Counted from the stretch's first letter, positions 34,801 through 45,509 are shown. The stretch: DNA of 64,000 nucleotides from Pseudo-nitzschia pungens (GCA_037355855.1 CM074765.1:3906001-3970000); one strand, 5' to 3'. Program-made: numbers and translations. The notes: generated by a model from the letters alone, not told the origin.

Positions 34801-36537
34801 GGAGGCCCTCTTCTCGGCGCGTTCCTTCTTCTTGGAGCGCTGTTCCTCCTGGACCGGCTCGATGGCGGGACCGTCGGGGTCGACCCATCCGAAGGAGCCG
34901 TCCAAAATGGTGATGCCCCCCGGGCTCTCGAGGCTCGAGGCCTCGACCTCCTGCTTCATGGCCTCCCTCAGCACCTCCGGAGCGTCTCCCGAAAGGGGTG
35001 CCTCGTCGAGCACGTACGGGTTGAGCTCCGGCAGCGCCAGGTAGCGCTCCAGGCGCTTGAGGGAGATCCTCGACTGGATGAACTGCAGCAACCCCATGGG
35101 CATAAAGGCAAAGGGGAACCGCATCAGGTTGAACAGCGCGACGGTCGTAAAGGCGGTGGCCGCCGTGAGCGGCTGGTCCTGGATGTTGACGTACGTCAAA
35201 AACACAATGATGGGCTGGATGATCGGCGTGGACAGCAGGACGATGGAAAAGCCGACCGCCACGACGTAGGACATCTTGGTGAGGGCGTCCATTTCCTTGC
35301 CGCGGACCCGGTCCACCTCCCTGCCAAAGGGTCGCTCCCAGGCGTAGAACTTGATGATGCGGATCCCGGTGAGAATCTCGTTCATCATCTTCACCCGGGA
35401 GTCGGAGTACTTGAGCACCTTGCGGCGCATGTTTCCGAGCACCGAAAAGATCTTCATGTTCATGGGCATCAAAAACACCATGTAGGCGACACCGACCCAG
35501 GTCGCGTTTCCGACCTGCTTGTAGATCAGGACCAGGGAAATGATGATCTGCAGGGGAGCAATGGCCGTAAAGCCGGCAAACTGCAGAAACCTCTGGAGCT
35601 GCATGGTATCGTTGGACATCATGTTGACCACCTGTCCCGTGGAGGTCATGGCCCGCCCGGCGGCGGAAACCGTAAGCGCCTTGCGGTAGAGCATCGTCGA
35701 GACGGAGGTTCGCACAAAGAGACCGCAGTGGCACATGATGGCGTTGTGCCGGGTCTGCAGCAGCGAGACCAGCAGCGGGACGATTCCCAGGGCGACGACC
35801 TGCAACCACGGATTGACGACGGGATCGAGCCGCATTCTTTCGGCCGCCTCGACATCGCCGTCCTCCATCGCCATCTGGTAGTAGGCATAGGTCTCAAAGT
35901 ACTTGACCAGGTTGTTCAGGATCAAGACGGGAACGAATCCCAGCAGGGACGACAGGATCTGGTACACGACGGCCCGGAAAAACCTCCACATCCCGAAACT
36001 CCTCCCGAGCGCCAGCATCACCGAGGGTTCCCTGAGCACAATGGGCTTCGGCGCGTCCTTTCCCTCGAGAACGATCCCGGCCTCTTTTTGCCGCTGGATC
36101 ATCGCCTCCTGCTCCTTTTTCTTCTCGAGGAGGGGCTCGTTGTGGATCCTGCAGAGCTCCACCTGCTCGTCCCACGCCTTCTTGGCGCTGCTGTAGGCCC
36201 GCTCGGCCCGGTCCTCGGCGGAGGGAACCCCCACGTCGCTGCTCTCGAGGACCTTTCGGGATCCGAGGCTCAGCAGGGGGTTCAGGTAGGACATGAACCA
36301 CAGCTGCCAGCAGTTGGCCCCGTCTTCCAGGGATCGCTCCATGACGCCGAGGTCTTCGCCGCAGTAGGGGATTTTACCGCCGCCCCTCCACCACGGAAAG
36401 AACTCCGGACGATCTTGCGTCGTCGGTTCGTTCGTCTTTCCTCCGGGTGGTGGCGGTTGTGGTAGTGGTTGTTGTTTGGAGTGCACGTCGGTCGCCACGT
36501 CGACGCCTTCGTCCTTGGGCTTGGTTTCCTTGCACAT
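31898..36537 (-). CDS. ABCC/MRP-type ABC exporter, two exons
   Basis: Exon 1 is 36537-34299 and exon 2 is 34164-31898. The 134-base intron (GT at 34298, AG at 34165) rejoins the reading as [14 protein letters not shown], the invariant MRP sequence, giving 1501 residues. The order is membrane domain 1, nucleotide domain 1 (Walker [10 protein letters not shown] near 660, LSGGQ near 752, Walker [13 protein letters not shown] near 772), membrane domain 2, then nucleotide domain 2 (Walker [10 protein letters not shown] near 1291, signature FSQGQ near 1392, Walker [11 protein letters not shown] near 1412). Nucleotide domain 1 has the degenerate DD in place of DE, usual for ABCC. The N-terminus has no extra five-helix domain, so it is a short MRP. 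Such pumps export glutathione or other organic-anion conjugates from the cytosol into the vacuole or out of the cell. The substrate cannot be told. A long Lys/Ser-rich linker follows each half. Confidence 0.93.
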
Positions 36538-38019
36538 GATGGATGGATGGATGGACTGATGGATGGATGCAGTATAACGTTTGGGTTGGAATTGGGTACG
36601 GATTTGGATTTGGATTTGGTTTTGTTCGGTTTCGATTTCGAAGGAATCCTGACTCTTGTGATGGGTGCCGAAATCAAGTCAAACCACTTCACTTCACTTT
36701 ACTTCACTTCAATGCACTTCAATGCACTTCAATCGAATTAACTTAAATTGAATTGAATTGAATTGAAATCAATCAATGGATGGATTGATTCCCACAACAA
36801 TGAATCCAGTGGTTTGCAACGTGTCGAATCGAGTCAAATCGAATCGAATCGAGGAGAGCGCAGTCGTCGCACGGTGGTGTCAGAAATCAATACTTCGTAC
36901 CGAAGTAAGAAATCTTACTTATTATTTTGACAGCAATAATTCTTTCGCACACTCGCACTTCCGCTCACTTTTTCGGACGAACAATCCAGCACGATCGGAT
37001 TCGGAAGCAAGAGTATTTATTGACTGCTTGTACCGAGAGTGGATGATCTTTCTTGTTGGATTGATGTTGAGACAGCGTTCGTTTGTTTGTTTTGTTTGTT
37101 TGTCTGGTTGTCTGGTTGTTTGTTTGAATGCCTTGATGGAACACAATCAATCAATTGCAATACGTGTTGATCCGTACAAGCGTCTGGATTGGCGCTCATC
37201 AACGAGGAAGGAATGACATAATTACCGTAACCGTAACAGCCCAGTAGCAAAAAAATCTGGGTTGACTGTGCGGTAGGCAGCCAAGTCAGTTCGTAAACCT
37301 TACTTGTACGTAGAGTTCTACCGGTAAGACTTATCCATTTCGACTTTTTTGTGTCCATCGAAAACCACGTGTGAACACGAATCGATCCCGCCGCGCTCAA
37401 AATAAAAATCATGCGTATATTATCATTAAGATTGCTACTCGTACCGTATTCGTACGTACCGGTAGTACTTCTATTTCTTGATTTAACTACGTTACCGGTA
37501 CACCCCTCTGTTCAACCGCTCCGTTAACACTTTACGTACGATGGGTGCTGCTGGACTTCGAGTACAAGTTCTGGTAGTTTCGAGGTTGATCGTTCAAAGT
37601 CTGCACTCGGAATTTCGAGAAAAAGGACCAACCAGTAAGAGAAATTACGAGTAAGGTTACAACTAACTTACCGGTAATTACGTAATATGTACTCGTACGG
37701 TATTCTTTTCAGCGGTGCGAACAACTCGGTTCGCCTGCGATGGATCATCACTCCAAGTAGAAAAACCCTCCGACCGCACGTCATTGCCGGAGAGGAGGAG
37801 TCATCAACAAAAAATGCGTCAAACAACACGGTGGTAGAGCCCTTCCGAATTGGTGCTGATTCATTCACAACCGGGAAGGGCTTATATCATCAACCAGTAT
37901 GCTGATTCATTCGCAGAACGAGGTTTCGATAATTACTGTTCCTGGAACATTTGTCAAAAGAAGAAGGGTTGGTGACTGGATCCCATTATTTGAGATGGGG
38001 CGATGATTCATACATTCAG

Positions 38020-38100
38020 TCATTCACACCATTCATTCATTCATTCATTCCTTCATTCATTCCTTCATTCATTCATTCCTTCATTCATTCATTCATTCCG
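38020..38100. repeat. (ATTC)n tetranucleotide repeat
   Basis: Mostly CATTCATT repeats with a few CCTT interruptions. Confidence 0.85.
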
Positions 38101-38894
38101 CACCACTCTAGCAAACACCCAAACAAAATACCAAGTACGAAGTAACTTAGAAAAACGAAGTAAGGTTACATACCGTAATTACTCGTACGTAAGGTACGTT
38201 AAGTTACTCATGCCTTACAATAAGATTTACTTGCAATATTTTGCGTTGTGGTTGTGCATTCCAAGAATATTTTTAAATTATTCCACTTCTATTTCCCCTT
38301 TACCGTAGTCTCATCCGATGAGAGCGAAGCATTGTTCTTGTTTATGGAGTCTTCTTCCTTCTTTTTGTGTAAGGTGGAAAACAAGCACTGCAGAGTGGGT
38401 TGATTCTTCAGACAATCAACACCCGAGATTGAATGCTACTAGTACTAGTAGTATACTACCGTCGTGGTACTTTTTGTGGTGCTGCTTCGGGAGTGAGGAA
38501 CAACTGTGGCTGGTCGTAGTAATTACTACTATTGATAGTACTGGTACATAAAAGTCTTGAAATTGTTTTGGGATGTATCATATCTGAAAATCAAGACGAG
38601 CACAACCTTTGCAACAACATTGTTAATAATAGTAGTACTATGCGTTGAGGAAGATCCGGATTCATCGACAAAGATGCAAGCAAGGACCACCAAAGTTAAA
38701 ACCAAAGAGTGACTTCCATGCGACGAAGAGCAAATTGGTATCTTTCTTCCGGGAGGAGGAGTGAGGAGGAAGGACACACTGGTGGTAACAACTAGTATTA
38801 CTACTAGTACATAAGATACTTAGAGCTACCAGTACGTACCGTATGTGGCCCCAATGTCTCTGCTTCTTCACTGCTGTCACGCCAAAAGTAAGGC

Positions 38895-38899
38895 AAGCT
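38895..38899. repeat. target-site duplication AAGCT (left copy)
   Basis: Matches 44720-44724 immediately after the 3' LTR. Confidence 0.9.
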
Positions 38900-39087
38900 T
38901 GCCGTGCACCAAAATACAGTCACGAGTCCACTCGGGACTGGATTAAGGATAAGGATAAAAGAATCAGCGAGCCGACAGAATCGCTGATTCAGAGGGCTCT
39001 TAGAACTGTAGCAAATAGACTAACCAATAGAGCTCACAATTTGCATATCACTACTATTCTAATCACTAGTAGACCCGGGGTATGGCA
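38900..39087 (+). repeat. 5' LTR of the gypsy element
   Basis: 188 bp from TGCCGTGCACC to GGTATGGCA. It contains a 10-bp perfect stem (GAATCAGCGA / TCGCTGATTC) at 38961-38990 with a 10-base loop. Confidence 0.95.
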
Positions 39088-39833
39088 TGATTTTAAAATC
39101 AAGCTGAGCGCTGATGACCATGAGCAAGAGAAGGGACCGATCGGTCGACAAACCGACGGGACCGAAGAAACTGCCGAAAAATGGAGGCGTATAGAAGCAA
39201 ACAGGGGAAAGGACATCCGGTGTCTGCAGCACTAAGGAAGACCAACCCCAGCAACAGTTGGCTCCATTACAAGGAGCAACTGCAGCAACAGAGACACCTA
39301 AGGACCTAAACAGGACCATGGTCGACAACAGAAATAATCGAAAAATACGAAAATATGTGCCGAAAAAGTGACACATAAATCAGTGAATGGACTAATTGGA
39401 CCAACACCGAGGGGATGGACAGACCGGAGAGGGGATGCCAACCACAACCGAAATATACGGATATCCGGAAAGGTATATAATAAATGCCCGAACACCACTA
39501 ATCCCACGGGAAACGGGAAGTGGGACCGGCCCGGTGACCGCTTAACAGAGAAGCAACGCCGGAGAACCACGGGAATCGAATCCCACAAAATAAAAACAGA
39601 AACAACTCCGGAGAACCACAGGATTCCCGGGAACTAAAGAGAGAAACAACTCCCACCACTGGACAAACCAGGGGGAAAATCAGTTACAACACGAGTTATC
39701 ACGAGAGCAGTGCCAAAGCCCAGCAAAAAGGACTGGAGGACCTGAGCAATCATTCTTGCTCAATTTCGACACAAGCAGCAAAGATAACAGAAATAGTGTA
39801 ACTAGATTAAATAAAATAACTGATTAACCCACC
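39088..39833 (+). other. untranslated leader of the gypsy element
   Basis: 746 bases between the 5' LTR and the gag start. It begins with a 14-bp palindrome TGATTTTAAAATCA (39088-39101) where the primer-binding site would be expected. I see no supported frame in it. Confidence 0.7.
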
Positions 39834-41249
39834 ATGGCGTCTAAAGGAACCAAACAGAAACCCTTTACCTTCACTCGCGAGGACTGGCCGGAAGACGCCA
39901 GTGCTGTGAAGATGAGCATAGACTCCGAGAAAGGGGGAGTGGCCTTCAGTGACTATCTGAAGGTACTCACCGGCACTGAAAGACCGGAACTCTTCATCAT
40001 CTGGAAGCGAGACTTTGACCAGAAAATTGTTAACAACGAGAAACTCCAAGGAGACCAGAAACTGGATGTCCTCCAGAGAATCCTCTCCCTCGAGGCACTC
40101 TCTATTGTCCAGATGGTTTTGGGCCGGACATATTATGCCGAACCAGGACACAAGGTACACAACAACCAACTGATCCAACAAAAACTCGAGAGGATTGCCA
40201 TGCGGGAACCTAAGGAACCTCCTAAGGAACCCCCCGCTGACAAATCCAAAGAGGCGGTGGAGGGCGCCAGCGCCCCAACCGAGAACGACAACACGACTGC
40301 TACGGCGGCGTCCGAACAAGAACCGGAACCCACCGTACTTGACGGTCCGGTCCCAAAGAAAAGGGTCTCAAGTACCCTCATCCAGTACTACCAAACCCAG
40401 GAGTACAGAAAGGATATCATTGAGGAGTGTATGCACGCCCTCAAACTCAAAATCTTTGGCAATGACATGAATGGCAAACGGTCCTACATTCTGCTCCGGA
40501 GATTCATCCGGAACACGAAAATCGACATGAAACACGGTATTCGCTCATGGGCAAACCGTATGGCCGAGCTACAGAGCTATCTACCCGATTGCCTCTGGGA
40601 GAGTGGCGCTGCAAAAGGCACTGCCCCATCCAGTTACTCGGAAGAGGACATGAAGGAAATCCTAGATGCCAACATGACCCAATCCCAACGCGAGAAACTG
40701 GAGCACATCAGCTGGGACGTCTACAAACACCCCTTTAACACCACCATCGACAAGCTCGAAAACTTGGAAATCACCATCCGGAACGAGGATGAACTCCGCA
40801 AGCGCATCACGGACCTCGAGAAACAAACCGGTGGCCCCAAGAAGACCCCCAAGGCCGCATCTGGGGGAGGAAACGCGAAGTCTCCTGGCAAAAAGAAGCG
40901 CCCTGTGGACAACAGCAACAAACAGCTATGCAAGACCTGTGGCAAGGTCCATGCCGGCAAATGCTGGAAACTAACCGGTGGTCCCCACAAGAAGGGGAAG
41001 TTCGACCGGGAAACCATCAATCTGCTCAAGGAGCACTTTGTGGCAAAAGAACAAGACTCAGACACTGAGCAACACTCCAAACCCCACTGGGGAAGGAACC
41101 TATCGAACCACGAGTACTCTTACGTACTGGCCACGGCCCAAGCTGACCACGAAGTCTCCGATGACGAGATCGACATCTCCGAACGGGAACTCAAAGAGTA
41201 CAGAAGAAAGTACCGGAAAACCTTCAAAAAGAAAGGTTCCCACAACTGA
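39834..41249 (+). CDS. gag: gypsy Gag polyprotein
   Basis: 471 residues starting in the strong context CACCATGG. It has a helical capsid-like region, a Pro/Glu-rich linker (about 120-175), a second helical region and a basic stretch. A single zinc knuckle follows near residue 365, spaced C-x2-C-x3-H-x3-C (CKTCGKVHAGKC), one residue shorter than the classic C-x2-C-x4-H-x4-C. An acidic-basic tail follows. The frame ends with UGA at 41247-41249, directly abutting the pol ATG in the same frame. Confidence 0.9.
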   Translation: MASKGTKQKPFTFTREDWPEDASAVKMSIDSEKGGVAFSDYLKVLTGTERPELFIIWKRDFDQKIVNNEKLQGDQKLDVLQRILSLEALSIVQMVLGRTYYAEPGHKVHNNQLIQQKLERIAMREPKEPPKEPPADKSKEAVEGASAPTENDNTTATAASEQEPEPTVLDGPVPKKRVSSTLIQYYQTQEYRKDIIEECMHALKLKIFGNDMNGKRSYILLRRFIRNTKIDMKHGIRSWANRMAELQSYLPDCLWESGAAKGTAPSSYSEEDMKEILDANMTQSQREKLEHISWDVYKHPFNTTIDKLENLEITIRNEDELRKRITDLEKQTGGPKKTPKAASGGGNAKSPGKKKRPVDNSNKQLCKTCGKVHAGKCWKLTGGPHKKGKFDRETINLLKEHFVAKEQDSDTEQHSKPHWGRNLSNHEYSYVLATAQADHEVSDDEIDISERELKEYRRKYRKTFKKKGSHN

Positions 41250-44200
41250 ATGGCCGATACCATCCACACGGGACCCCGCATCATCAACAGATTTGCGGAC
41301 GTCTGTGTGGAGGTATTGGACCACAAGGGAAGGGGGAGGATGCTCCGGGGCCTACTAGACTCTGGCTGCTCCAAATCCATCATACTAAGGCAATTTGTCG
41401 ACCGAAGTCAACTAACGAACCGAGACCAAAGATCTGTCACCTACAACACGTACGGAGGCAAGTTCAGAACCAAGTCTGCGGCTTCAGTGGGACTAAGGCT
41501 GATAGAATTCTCAAACTCTAAGACCATCAAATGGACCTTCCAAGTGGATGAGTATCATCACCATGAGGAAGTACCCTATGACATGATTATAGGATCCGAT
41601 CTAATGGCACAACTGGGACTGGATATAAAATACAGCTCCCGAACAATAGAATGGCAGGGTGACTCTATTCCCATGAAGGGGATGGGGGAGCTCTCGAACC
41701 CGGACAAATGTGAGGCAGTATTCTTTGCCAACACACAGAGTCCAATCCTCCAACAAGAGGAAGAAAGGCAAGCCAAAATCTTAGACGCAGACTACTCCAA
41801 AGTCGATATAGACGCTATGGTCAACGAACTAGAGATTACTGCGGACTCCAAGGAAGCCTTGAAGAAAACACTGAAGAAATTCCCGACACTCTTTGGAGGA
41901 GGTCTGGGACTACTGAAGAATATAGAACCGGTGTCCATTGAACTCCAACCAGGGGTCAAACCGGTCCGACAGAGGTACTACTCCGTACCCCATGCCTTCG
42001 AACAGGCACTACGAAAGGAGATCACCAGGCTCTGTGACATCGGGGTATTGGAAAAACTCCCCCACGATGATGACTCACCGTGGGCGTCCCCTACCTTCTG
42101 TCAACCCAAAAAGACAGGGGATATTCGGGTCCTTACGGACTTCCGGAAAATGAATGCAGCCATCCAAAGGAAGCCTTTCCCACTACCACGAATAGGGGAG
42201 ACGATCCAAAGGCTCCAGAAGTTCAAGTCAGCTACGGCACTGGACTTGTCCCAAGGATATTATACTATTCCCATCTGCAAGGAGAGCCAGAAAATCTGCT
42301 CCACCATCCTGCCGTGGGGAAAGTATGCCTACAAGCGACTGGCAATGGGAATCGCATGCGCGCCCGATATCTTCCAATCAGTCATGATGAACCTACTAGG
42401 GGACCTGGACTACGTCCTTGTCTATATTGATGATATCCTGATCATTCAACGAGAGGGAGAATCCGAACAGGATCACCTCAACAAAATCGACACAGTCCTA
42501 CAGAGACTGGACGACGCTGGCTTCCGAGCCAACCTCAGAAAATCCTTCTTCATGCAAAAAGAAGTGGAGTATTTGGGTTTTCTACTAACAACAGAGGGCA
42601 TCCAACCCCAGCCAAAGAAACTGGAGGCGATGAAGCGCCTGGAGGCCCCCAAGAATACCAAGCAACTCAAGATGTTCCTTGGAATGGTAAATTTCTACCG
42701 GGACATGTGGAAGCGCCGCTCCCACATCCTGGCCCCCCTCAACAAGCTTGCAGGGAAAAAGGGAAAAATGAACTGGTACTGGGGCCCAGCAGAGCAGAAA
42801 GCTTTCATGGAGGCGAAGAGGATGCTCGCAGATGAAGCGAAACTTGCATTCCCAGACTTTACGAAACCATTTCATCTCTACTCAGACGCCAGCGACAGGC
42901 AACTGGGAGCAACTGTATGCCAAGATGGCAAGCCCCTTGGTTTCTACACCCGGAAGCTGAACTCGGCGCAGCTCAACTACACGGTTGGAGAAAAAGAACT
43001 CCTGGGCATAGTAGAAGGGCTAAAGGCGTTCGAAGGAATCCTACGAGGACAAGAGGTGATTATCCACACAGACCACCTAAACCTACTGTATCAGCAGATG
43101 CCGACGCAGAGAATGGTCCGGTGGAGACTCCTCATGGAGGAGTTCCACCCGGTAGTCAAGCATGTGGCTGGCAAAGACAACGATGCAGCAGATGCACTAT
43201 CACGACTGGATATTACGGATGACCCAGCAGATACGGTGGAATGGCTACCGCCGAATAAGCCCCTCACCTACGCGGATGAGGAAGAGCACCTCCGGCAACT
43301 CCTATTCCCGCTTGGAGAAGCGCCGGAAGAATTCCAGGGCAATAGTGCATTCCCACTTGCCCCGGACATGATTCAGTTCTACCAGAAAAAGGACACAGGA
43401 ATCATGAGTGCTCTGGAAAAAGACAATCGACTAACCACCAAAATGGTGGAAGGTTACAACCTAATCCACAAAGAAGGAAAGATTCTGATTCCCGACAAAC
43501 TCAAGGACAGAATCATGGAATGGTACCACAGCATGTTGGTCCATCCCGGAGAAAAGAGAATGGAACAGAGCATACGCTCGGTGTTCACCTGGAAAGGCCT
43601 ACGAAAGGACGTTCAGGATCTCTGTAAACACTGTCACACGTGCCAGATGTTCAAAAAGAGTGGCCGGAAGAAGTACGGACTACTACCGGAGAAAGCAGTG
43701 GAGGTCACCAAATGGCAGAGGGTCAATGTGGACCTCTGGGGACCTGCAACTGTCCACAACAAAAATGGTAAAGACTACCACATCCATGTCCTCACCATGG
43801 TGGACCCAGTGACCGGATGGTTTGAACTGGCTCACCTGAAGGACTCCCCAAATGCAGCAGAAACTCAACGATTGTTGGATAGTACCTGGCTAGCAAGATA
43901 TCCTCGACCAAAAGAAATCGGATTCGATGGTGGAAGTGAGTTCAAAGCAGAGTTCCAAGAGCTCTGTGACAACATGGGGATGAAAAGAAAACCCAGTGGC
44001 GCCTGGAACCCACAATCCAATTCAGTACTGGAGAGAATCCACCAGGTCCTGAAGGACTGCCTATTGTCCTTTAACCTGGAACAAAGAGACCTCCACGAGA
44101 AGGACCCCTTTGAGGAGTTCACTACCAAGGCGGCCTATGCTATTAGAAGCGCCATCCATACAACTCTGGGGTATTCCCCAGCACAACTGGTGTTCGGACG

Positions 44201-44513
44201 GGATATGTTCATGCCTGTGAACTTTCCAGTGGATTGGGAAGCAATCCAAGCAAGGAAACAAAAGAGTATCCACAAGAGTAATATCCGGGAGAATCAGAAG
44301 AGGATTCCCCATGTCTATAAGGAAGGAGACTATGTCACCCTGGAAAGGAAGGGCATTGTTCCGAAACTATCCTTCCCACGACAAGGACCTTACAAGGTGA
44401 TCAAGGCCCATAACAATGGAACTGTAACTATTGAAACTGCTCCCTTTGTAACCGATCGGGTTAACATTAGGAGAGTACACCCCTATTATTGCAGGGATCC
44501 TATTAAATCGTAA
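41250..44513 (+). CDS. pol: gypsy Pol polyprotein (protease, RT, RNase H, integrase)
   Basis: 1087 residues. The protease has the aspartate motif LLDSGCSK (near 35). Reverse transcriptase has FCQPKKTGDIRVLTDFR and the catalytic YIDD (near 391). RNase H spans about 545-660 (LYSDAS; GEKELLGIVEGL; HTDHLNL). The integrase zinc finger is at about 757-800 (H-x6-H and C-x2-C), and its D-D-E core has NVDLWGP (near 827), FDGGSEF (near 892) and LERIHQ (near 927). A C-terminal GPY module lies near 1040 (QGPYKV). The order RT-RNase H-integrase defines the Ty3/gypsy group. All catalytic residues are present and the frame is unbroken. It is in frame with gag with no bases between stop and start, so a Gag-Pol fusion needs only one stop codon to be read through; alternatively ribosomes restart at the abutting ATG. 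Confidence 0.95.
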   Translation: MADTIHTGPRIINRFADVCVEVLDHKGRGRMLRGLLDSGCSKSIILRQFVDRSQLTNRDQRSVTYNTYGGKFRTKSAASVGLRLIEFSNSKTIKWTFQVDEYHHHEEVPYDMIIGSDLMAQLGLDIKYSSRTIEWQGDSIPMKGMGELSNPDKCEAVFFANTQSPILQQEEERQAKILDADYSKVDIDAMVNELEITADSKEALKKTLKKFPTLFGGGLGLLKNIEPVSIELQPGVKPVRQRYYSVPHAFEQALRKEITRLCDIGVLEKLPHDDDSPWASPTFCQPKKTGDIRVLTDFRKMNAAIQRKPFPLPRIGETIQRLQKFKSATALDLSQGYYTIPICKESQKICSTILPWGKYAYKRLAMGIACAPDIFQSVMMNLLGDLDYVLVYIDDILIIQREGESEQDHLNKIDTVLQRLDDAGFRANLRKSFFMQKEVEYLGFLLTTEGIQPQPKKLEAMKRLEAPKNTKQLKMFLGMVNFYRDMWKRRSHILAPLNKLAGKKGKMNWYWGPAEQKAFMEAKRMLADEAKLAFPDFTKPFHLYSDASDRQLGATVCQDGKPLGFYTRKLNSAQLNYTVGEKELLGIVEGLKAFEGILRGQEVIIHTDHLNLLYQQMPTQRMVRWRLLMEEFHPVVKHVAGKDNDAADALSRLDITDDPADTVEWLPPNKPLTYADEEEHLRQLLFPLGEAPEEFQGNSAFPLAPDMIQFYQKKDTGIMSALEKDNRLTTKMVEGYNLIHKEGKILIPDKLKDRIMEWYHSMLVHPGEKRMEQSIRSVFTWKGLRKDVQDLCKHCHTCQMFKKSGRKKYGLLPEKAVEVTKWQRVNVDLWGPATVHNKNGKDYHIHVLTMVDPVTGWFELAHLKDSPNAAETQRLLDSTWLARYPRPKEIGFDGGSEFKAEFQELCDNMGMKRKPSGAWNPQSNSVLERIHQVLKDCLLSFNLEQRDLHEKDPFEEFTTKAAYAIRSAIHTTLGYSPAQLVFGRDMFMPVNFPVDWEAIQARKQKSIHKSNIRENQKRIPHVYKEGDYVTLERKGIVPKLSFPRQGPYKVIKAHNNGTVTIETAPFVTDRVNIRRVHPYYCRDPIKS

Positions 44514-44531
44514 CAGTACCATGGAGGAGTA

Positions 44532-44719
44532 TGCCGTGCACCAAAATACAGTCACGAGTCCACTCGGGACTGGATTAAGGATAAGGATAAAAGAATCAGC
44601 GAGCCGACAGAATCGCTGATTCAGAGGGCTCTTAGAACTGTAGCAAATAGACTAACCAATAGAGCTCACAATTTGCATATCACTACTATTCTAATCACTA
44701 GTAGACCCGGGGTATGGCA
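44532..44719 (+). repeat. 3' LTR of the gypsy element
   Basis: Same length and, by eye, the same sequence as 38900-39087, including the hairpin (44593-44622). Confidence 0.95.
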
Positions 44720-44724
44720 AAGCT
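44720..44724. repeat. target-site duplication AAGCT (right copy)
   Basis: Direct repeat of 38895-38899. Confidence 0.9.
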
Positions 44725-44748
44725 GCTACTACTGCTAGTACCGTACTA

Positions 44749-45376
44749 CTACCTCCGTTCCAAAATACTGTATCAATGACTCTTGTGTGTGTGTTCCTAA
44801 ATAGTGTATCGTTTACAAATTTGATCAATCTGATTCAATTTGATCAATCCACGCACATGAGGAAAAAGAGGTGCACATGAACTGTTGATAGAAAACACTT
44901 TTTTTACACGAAAGGAAAAGCCCGAAGCGCAATCAAAAAAAAAAACTGACAAAAACTCCTTTTTAGCATGCGTTGGATCCCCTGTAGACCTAATGAATGC
45001 AAATGGGACACACCACCCGGGCACTAAAATGGGTCTCTTTGGAACACAAATGAAAGTACAAGAACTATCTTAATGTTTCTAACACATACTCTCTTTCAAA
45101 AGCTCAGTGTCTCAGCTTCTCGAAGAAACTTCTCAGACTCTCAAATGCCAGGTGGAAGCCTTTCAACCGGTAAAATCACATTGGCATGGCTTTACAGGCC
45201 TTGTTCAAGTCCCAATGAAAGGTGGATCAATACCACCAGCATAACTAGTGTCTAACCAGGCATAGGGAGTTTGTTGAGGAGAGTTTAACCCAAAAAGAAC
45301 GGTTTGAATTGGTTGAAAATTGATTCCAAGTTCAAAAATATGTGCTAAAAGCTACAGTATTACGGAACGGAGGTAA
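44749..45376. mobile_element. TA-type inverted-repeat element, copy B (reverse of copy A)
   Basis: The left end CTACCTCCGTTCCAAAATAC is matched in reverse by the right end TACGGAACGGAGGTA with small differences. TA precedes the left end (44747-44748). The interior is the reverse complement of much of 6821-7501, including a block near 45000-45060 that is close to identical. It starts 29 bp after the gypsy LTR. There is no transposase frame; the right boundary is approximate. Confidence 0.65.
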
Positions 45377-45437
45377 GTGTGCGCACTGCGCACTGTGTCT
45401 CACCGATGAAAACGGTAACAACAAGAAGCAAAAGGAA

Positions 45438-45509
45438 AGGTCCGCTCCGGGATTCGAACCCGGGACCTCCTGCACCCAAAGCAGGAATCATTCCCCTAGA
45501 CCAAGCGGA
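45438..45509 (-). tRNA. tRNA-Pro (anticodon UGG)
   Basis: A 72-base cloverleaf. The acceptor stem is GTCCGCT/AGCGGAC with C as discriminator. The A box reads TTGGTCTAGGGG, the anticodon loop TTTGGGT gives UGG (reads CCA), and the B box is GGTTCGAATCC. No intron. The sequence agrees with the usual eukaryotic nuclear tRNA-Pro. Confidence 0.95.

Larger units (their letters stand above)
36538..38899. other. intergenic region upstream of the transporter gene and the gypsy element
   Basis: ATGG tetranucleotides lie at 36538-36570 just upstream of the transporter start. There are GAATT/TTCAC-type runs near 36690-36775, an ATTC run (about 38020-38100), and TACCGTA/GTAAGGTTAC motif clusters at 37221-37239, 37651-37680 and 38161-38208. 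No gene is supported. Confidence 0.55.
38900..44719 (+). mobile_element. full-length Ty3/gypsy LTR retrotransposon
   Basis: Two 188-bp LTRs (38900-39087 and 44532-44719) that I read as identical begin TGCC and end GGCA. The element is flanked by the direct repeat AAGCT (38895-38899 and 44720-44724), a clean 5-bp target duplication. Inside are gag and pol, with protease, reverse transcriptase, RNase H and integrase in gypsy order. A purine-rich stretch (GGAGGAG near 44524) precedes the 3' LTR. The primer-binding site is not the usual tRNA complement. Identical LTRs and intact frames point to a recent, possibly still mobile copy. Confidence 0.95.

Noticed and set aside
34282..36465. 727-codon open frame on the plus strand
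   Set aside because: It is the antisense shadow of exon 1 of the ABCC transporter and has no domain of its own.
39088..39833. search for an extra gene in the gypsy leader
   Set aside because: Only short frames overlapping the LTR are present; none starts in good context or resembles a retroelement protein.
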